From: Bacteroidales bacterium M7
GTDB lineage: Bacteria; Bacteroidota; Bacteroidia; Bacteroidales; Muribaculaceae
Assembly (NCBI GenBank): GCA_001689515.1
Contig: LUJR01000045.1
Coordinates: forward strand, 62,001-126,000
Direction of reading: 5' to 3'
Length of the DNA: 64,000 nucleotides
Made by a program: the position numbers and the translations under genes. The notes under the pieces were generated by a model. That model saw only the letters and a list, made by a program, of their open reading frames with translations, had not been told where the DNA came from and made no database searches. This document shows, one piece after another, positions 61,568 through 64,000 of this stretch; position 1 is the first letter of the stretch; every line of letters begins with the position of its first letter.

Positions 61568-62068
61568 TTACTGGTAGTCGGCAAAACGGGTCTGGAGTTT
61601 ACGGCGCGCGAAGAAGATGCGTGACTTGACGGTACCGAGGGGTACATTGATCTTTTCGGCAATCTCGTTGTATTTGTAGCCGGCAACGTGCATCGAGAAG
61701 GGGATGCGGTATTCGGCGGGAAGTTCCTTGATGGCTTGGGTTATCTCACCGGCGCAGTATGTGCCTTCGGGGCTTGTGATGCCTGAGTCCTGTGAGAGGT
61801 TGAGGTGGAAGAGGTCTTCGGTGGTGTCGATGACCGTAGCCGAACGAACCACGCGGCGGTAGTTGTTGATGAAGATGTTGCGCATGATAGTGAAGACCCA
61901 GCCTTTGAAGTTGGTGTTCTCGGCAAATTTGTCTTCGTTGGCAAGCACCTTTAGAGATGTGTCCTGAAGGAGGTCGTATGCGTCATCACGGTTGGAAGTG
62001 AGCATCATAGCGAAGTTGAACAGGTTGTCCTGCATCTTGGTAAGTTCGAGTTCGATAGCGGGTTTCAT
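61568..62068 (-). CDS. ECF-family RNA polymerase sigma factor
   Basis: A 166-residue sigma factor. Region 2 at about 12-80 (DDAYDLLQDTSLKVLANEDK, then FKGWVFTIMRNIFINNYRR) and region 4 at about 115-165 (LPAEYRIPFSMHVAGYKYNE, then VPLGTVKSRIFFARRKL) are complete. No anti-sigma gene is adjacent: fmt lies 385 bp upstream on the same strand and PiT is convergent. This fits the conserved orphan ECF sigma of Bacteroidetes used in stress or general regulation; the name is not claimed. Confidence 0.9.
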   Translation of the reverse strand: MKPAIELELTKMQDNLFNFAMMLTSNRDDAYDLLQDTSLKVLANEDKFAENTNFKGWVFTIMRNIFINNYRRVVRSATVIDTTEDLFHLNLSQDSGITSPEGTYCAGEITQAIKELPAEYRIPFSMHVAGYKYNEIAEKINVPLGTVKSRIFFARRKLQTRFADYQ

Positions 62069-62215
62069 AATGCGGATAGATTTAATGTTGATGGAATTTG
62101 GTTATGAGTGATGCCTTTATTTCTTGTCCCCTCAGTAGGCATCCGGAGGAGAGAGGGACTGGTGAAAAATGGAGTAACGAAGTTGTTGAAGTTTGTTTGG
62201 TTTAGTGTTCTGATA

Positions 62216-62246
62216 CAAAAGTATGAAAGTGTCATCCGCTTGTCAA
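62216..62246 (-). promoter_or_regulatory. promoter of the ECF sigma gene
   Basis: On the minus strand TTG at 62246-62244, 20-base spacer, TACTTTTG at 62223-62216. The leader to 62068 is about 140 bases, long for this window. Confidence 0.72.
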
Positions 62247-62396
62247 GTTTTTTAGCCAAAAAAATCAAGAAAAAAGTCAAAAAAATGAACAAAATTTGCA
62301 ATACTCTGGTAATCAATGAGATATGATATGGATTGCGGTAACAAAGATGTAACAAAATCATCATTTGTTACATTTTGTGACGGTTACGTGCATAGA

Positions 62397-62420
62397 TGTA
62401 GGGACGCGGCGTGCCTACAG
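62397..62420. repeat. short copy of the variant palindromic repeat
   Basis: TGTAGGGACGCGGCGTGCCTACAG: outer arms of the repeat with a shortened core, followed by GTTGCAACACCCTC at 62428-62441, the same tail box as after 43711 and 61178. The rest of 62069-62452 holds the ECF sigma leader and promoter. Confidence 0.8.
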
Positions 62421-62452
62421 ATTTTGATGTTGCAACACCCTCACAGCATCGG

Positions 62453-63385
62453 TCAGCGCAGACCGCGGAGGAAGTCGGGGGTGGACATGCGGCGTTTGCC
62501 GGGGGCTTGGAGCGACAGCACCGACAGGCGGGTTGTTGCAGTGTCGATGAGGAGGCGGTCACCGTCTATGGTGGCTGTTCCTGGGGTATTGGTGGATGGC
62601 GTGGCTGTTATCTCGGAGCTGAAAATCTTGAAGTCTCTGGGAGCTTCGCCGTCTAATGACAGCGGTGACCATGCCGCGGGGTAGGGAGAGAGACCACGGA
62701 TGAGGTTGTGGATATCCTCAGCTGGACGGTTCCAGTCGATTTGGCACGTTTCACGGAATATCTTGGGGGCAGGGGTTGGCTCCATGCCGGCGAGCAGTTC
62801 GCTCTGGGGCTGGCGCACCACAGTGCCGTCAAATATCTTGCGTACAGTGTCCACTGTCAGATGTGCGCCGAGTTCCATCAGACGGTCATGCACATCGCCC
62901 ACGCAATCGGTGGGATGGATAGGTGTCGATACGTGGTCTATGATGTCGCCGGTGTCGATGTCGTGGCTGAGGAAGAATGTCGTCACGCCAGTCTCGGTGT
63001 CGCCGTTGATGACTGCCCAGTTGATGGGGGCAGCTCCGCGGTACTTGGGCAGCAGTGATGCGTGGAGGTTGAAAGTGCCTAACGGGGGCATAGCCCACAC
63101 CACCTCGGGCATCATACGGAACGCTATGACCACGAAGAGGTCGGCACCGATCTGACGCAGGGAGTCGATAAACTCCGGGTCGCGGAGTTTATCGGGCTGC
63201 AGGACCGGGATATTGTGGTCAAGAGCGTATTTTTTGACAGCCGACGGGGTCATGGCATGGCCGCGTCCGGCAGGCTTGTCGGTGGCTGTGACCACCGCAG
63301 CAATGTCGAAACCCTCGCTGACGAGAGCGTCAAGCGAGGGCACGGCAAATTCGGGAGTCCCGAAAAATACTATTTTCTTAGACAT
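62453..63385 (-). CDS. fmt: methionyl-tRNA formyltransferase
   Basis: A 310-residue enzyme that formylates initiator Met-tRNA. N-terminal FFGTPEFAVPSLDAL, the folate-binding SLLPKYRGAAPINWAVINGD, and DTGDIIDHV are present, with the C-terminal OB-like domain to the end. Length is normal. It is 18 bp downstream of the DUF4465 gene on the same strand. Confidence 0.96.
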   Translation of the reverse strand: MSKKIVFFGTPEFAVPSLDALVSEGFDIAAVVTATDKPAGRGHAMTPSAVKKYALDHNIPVLQPDKLRDPEFIDSLRQIGADLFVVIAFRMMPEVVWAMPPLGTFNLHASLLPKYRGAAPINWAVINGDTETGVTTFFLSHDIDTGDIIDHVSTPIHPTDCVGDVHDRLMELGAHLTVDTVRKIFDGTVVRQPQSELLAGMEPTPAPKIFRETCQIDWNRPAEDIHNLIRGLSPYPAAWSPLSLDGEAPRDFKIFSSEITATPSTNTPGTATIDGDRLLIDTATTRLSVLSLQAPGKRRMSTPDFLRGLR

Positions 63386-63403
63386 GTGTCAGCAATGGGG
63401 TGA

Positions 63404-64000
63404 TCACTGTTCGAATACGATGACATCACCGATACAGAAGTAGGCAGGGGTCAGCATGCCATACTCGTCTTTCTTGGATGATTCCATCTGGCAGTAGATG
63501 TAGTCTACTTCGCCGAGGGGCTGGAGATTGACGCTTACCCACTCTGAGAGAGGCTGTGTGCCGTTGGCGAGGTGGGCTGTGACCGTGCCTGTCTTGTAGC
63601 CGTTACGCACACCGATGAAATATACTTTGAGGAAATCATCAGCAGAAGTGAACTTGTTGACCTCTGCGCCACCGTATCCGTATCCCCTTGTGATGGCGTA
63701 ATAGGTGTATGACGAGTTGGTCACCGACACGCGATAGGGGCGGAAAGTGGATACAGTCTTGGGTGTCATCTTAAGAGACGGATTGGCGGGGATGGCATCA
63801 AGAGACTCGGATGTGTTCCAGTTTGCCACCATGAAGGGGAGTTTGCCTCCGGCATAGTTAAGACCTCCGGCGGTGATTGAGCTCCACTGGTAGTCGAGGT
63901 AATCGGTCTCGTGTGCGGCGTTCTCTCTGCTGTTGGAGGGGCAGAAACCTGACCAGTAGTATGTAGCTCCACCGTCCCATGTGGTCACCTGATGCGAGAA
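63404..64000 (-). CDS. DUF4465-type exported protein, C-terminal part
   Basis: The gene is cut by the right window edge: the frame stays open through base 64000, so the GTG at 63988 is not taken as the start. About 198 residues are visible. The beta-rich sequence with ATYYWSGFCPSNSR, the FMVANWNTSE segment, YAITRGYGYGG and the final YFCIGDVIVFEQ fits DUF4465, a beta-sandwich domain of Bacteroidetes surface proteins, often found near TonB-type B12 or metal receptors from memory. Signal peptide and full length are outside the window. Confidence 0.75.
   Translation of the reverse strand, partial: FSHQVTTWDGGATYYWSGFCPSNSRENAAHETDYLDYQWSSITAGGLNYAGGKLPFMVANWNTSESLDAIPANPSLKMTPKTVSTFRPYRVSVTNSSYTYYAITRGYGYGGAEVNKFTSADDFLKVYFIGVRNGYKTGTVTAHLANGTQPLSEWVSVNLQPLGEVDYIYCQMESSKKDEYGMLTPAYFCIGDVIVFEQ

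Noticed and set aside
1..64000. Insertion sequences or integrative elements
   Set aside because: No transposase, integrase, relaxase or conjugation gene was recognised; the only mobile-looking features are small palindromic or MITE-like elements.

Overview
The window reads as chromosomal DNA from a Bacteroidales bacterium, most likely a gut lineage close to Muribaculaceae (this placement is inference). The grounds are: promoters of the Bacteroidetes type (TTG, about 20 bases, TAnnTTTG); start codons without Shine-Dalgarno sequences; large outer-membrane TonB-type receptors beside DUF5689-type lipoproteins; a PorX regulator; and a Bacteroidetes-style inositol-lipid gene cluster. There is one tRNA (Arg, CCU), no rRNA, no CRISPR array, and no recognisable transposase or integrase.

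Layout. 1-421: end of a LolC/E-type permease. 594-5642: a compact phage-derived module (possible scaffold, capsid, small head gene, portal, two small genes) with no terminase, tail, lysis or integrase gene. 5706-13162: a three-gene outer-membrane operon with its own promoter and terminator (TonB receptor plus two DUF5689-type lipoproteins). 13677-16453: housekeeping genes gapA, mscL, a PduO-type adenosyltransferase and a DUF2795 gene. 16483-20330: an AT-rich three-gene cassette (DUF262 protein, DUF3696-like ATPase, unknown third protein) with its own promoter, bracketed by two copies of a hairpin; this is the best candidate for an uncharacterised defence system. 20412-20737: a candidate structured non-coding RNA. 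20788-23006: three more AT-rich accessory genes, including a membrane-anchored agmatine/arginine deiminase-like protein. 23257-24642: a GH13 amylase.

25168-37095 holds two related cell-surface modules, each with an outer-membrane beta-barrel protein and a TPR/transmembrane/HTH regulator. The first also carries an ECF sigma factor and a fused anti-sigma/sensor protein. An M48 lipoprotein protease lies between them. 37202-43691: orphan MNT nucleotidyltransferase, acetyltransferase, RecD2-like helicase, pyruvate oxidase-like enzyme and PorX. 44188-47445: tRNA-Arg, folA, gpsA and lysS. 47640-49779: DUF234-type ATPase and a secreted zinc-ribbon-like protein. 49833-58568: FKBP, manC, and an inositol-lipid cluster (ino1, HAD phosphatase, CDP-alcohol phosphatidyltransferase, acyltransferase, ATP-grasp, nucleotidyltransferase) led by pdxA. 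58834-64000: PiT phosphate transporter, ECF sigma factor, fmt and the end of a DUF4465 gene.

The most pervasive oddity is an interspersed palindromic repeat (core TGTAGGGACATGCCRYGGCATGTCC), mostly in head-to-head pairs of about 75-95 bp between genes. It occurs in larger nested inverted-repeat elements, in a variant with the same arms but a different core, and twice in frame inside phage-derived genes. No mobilising enzyme for it is visible here.
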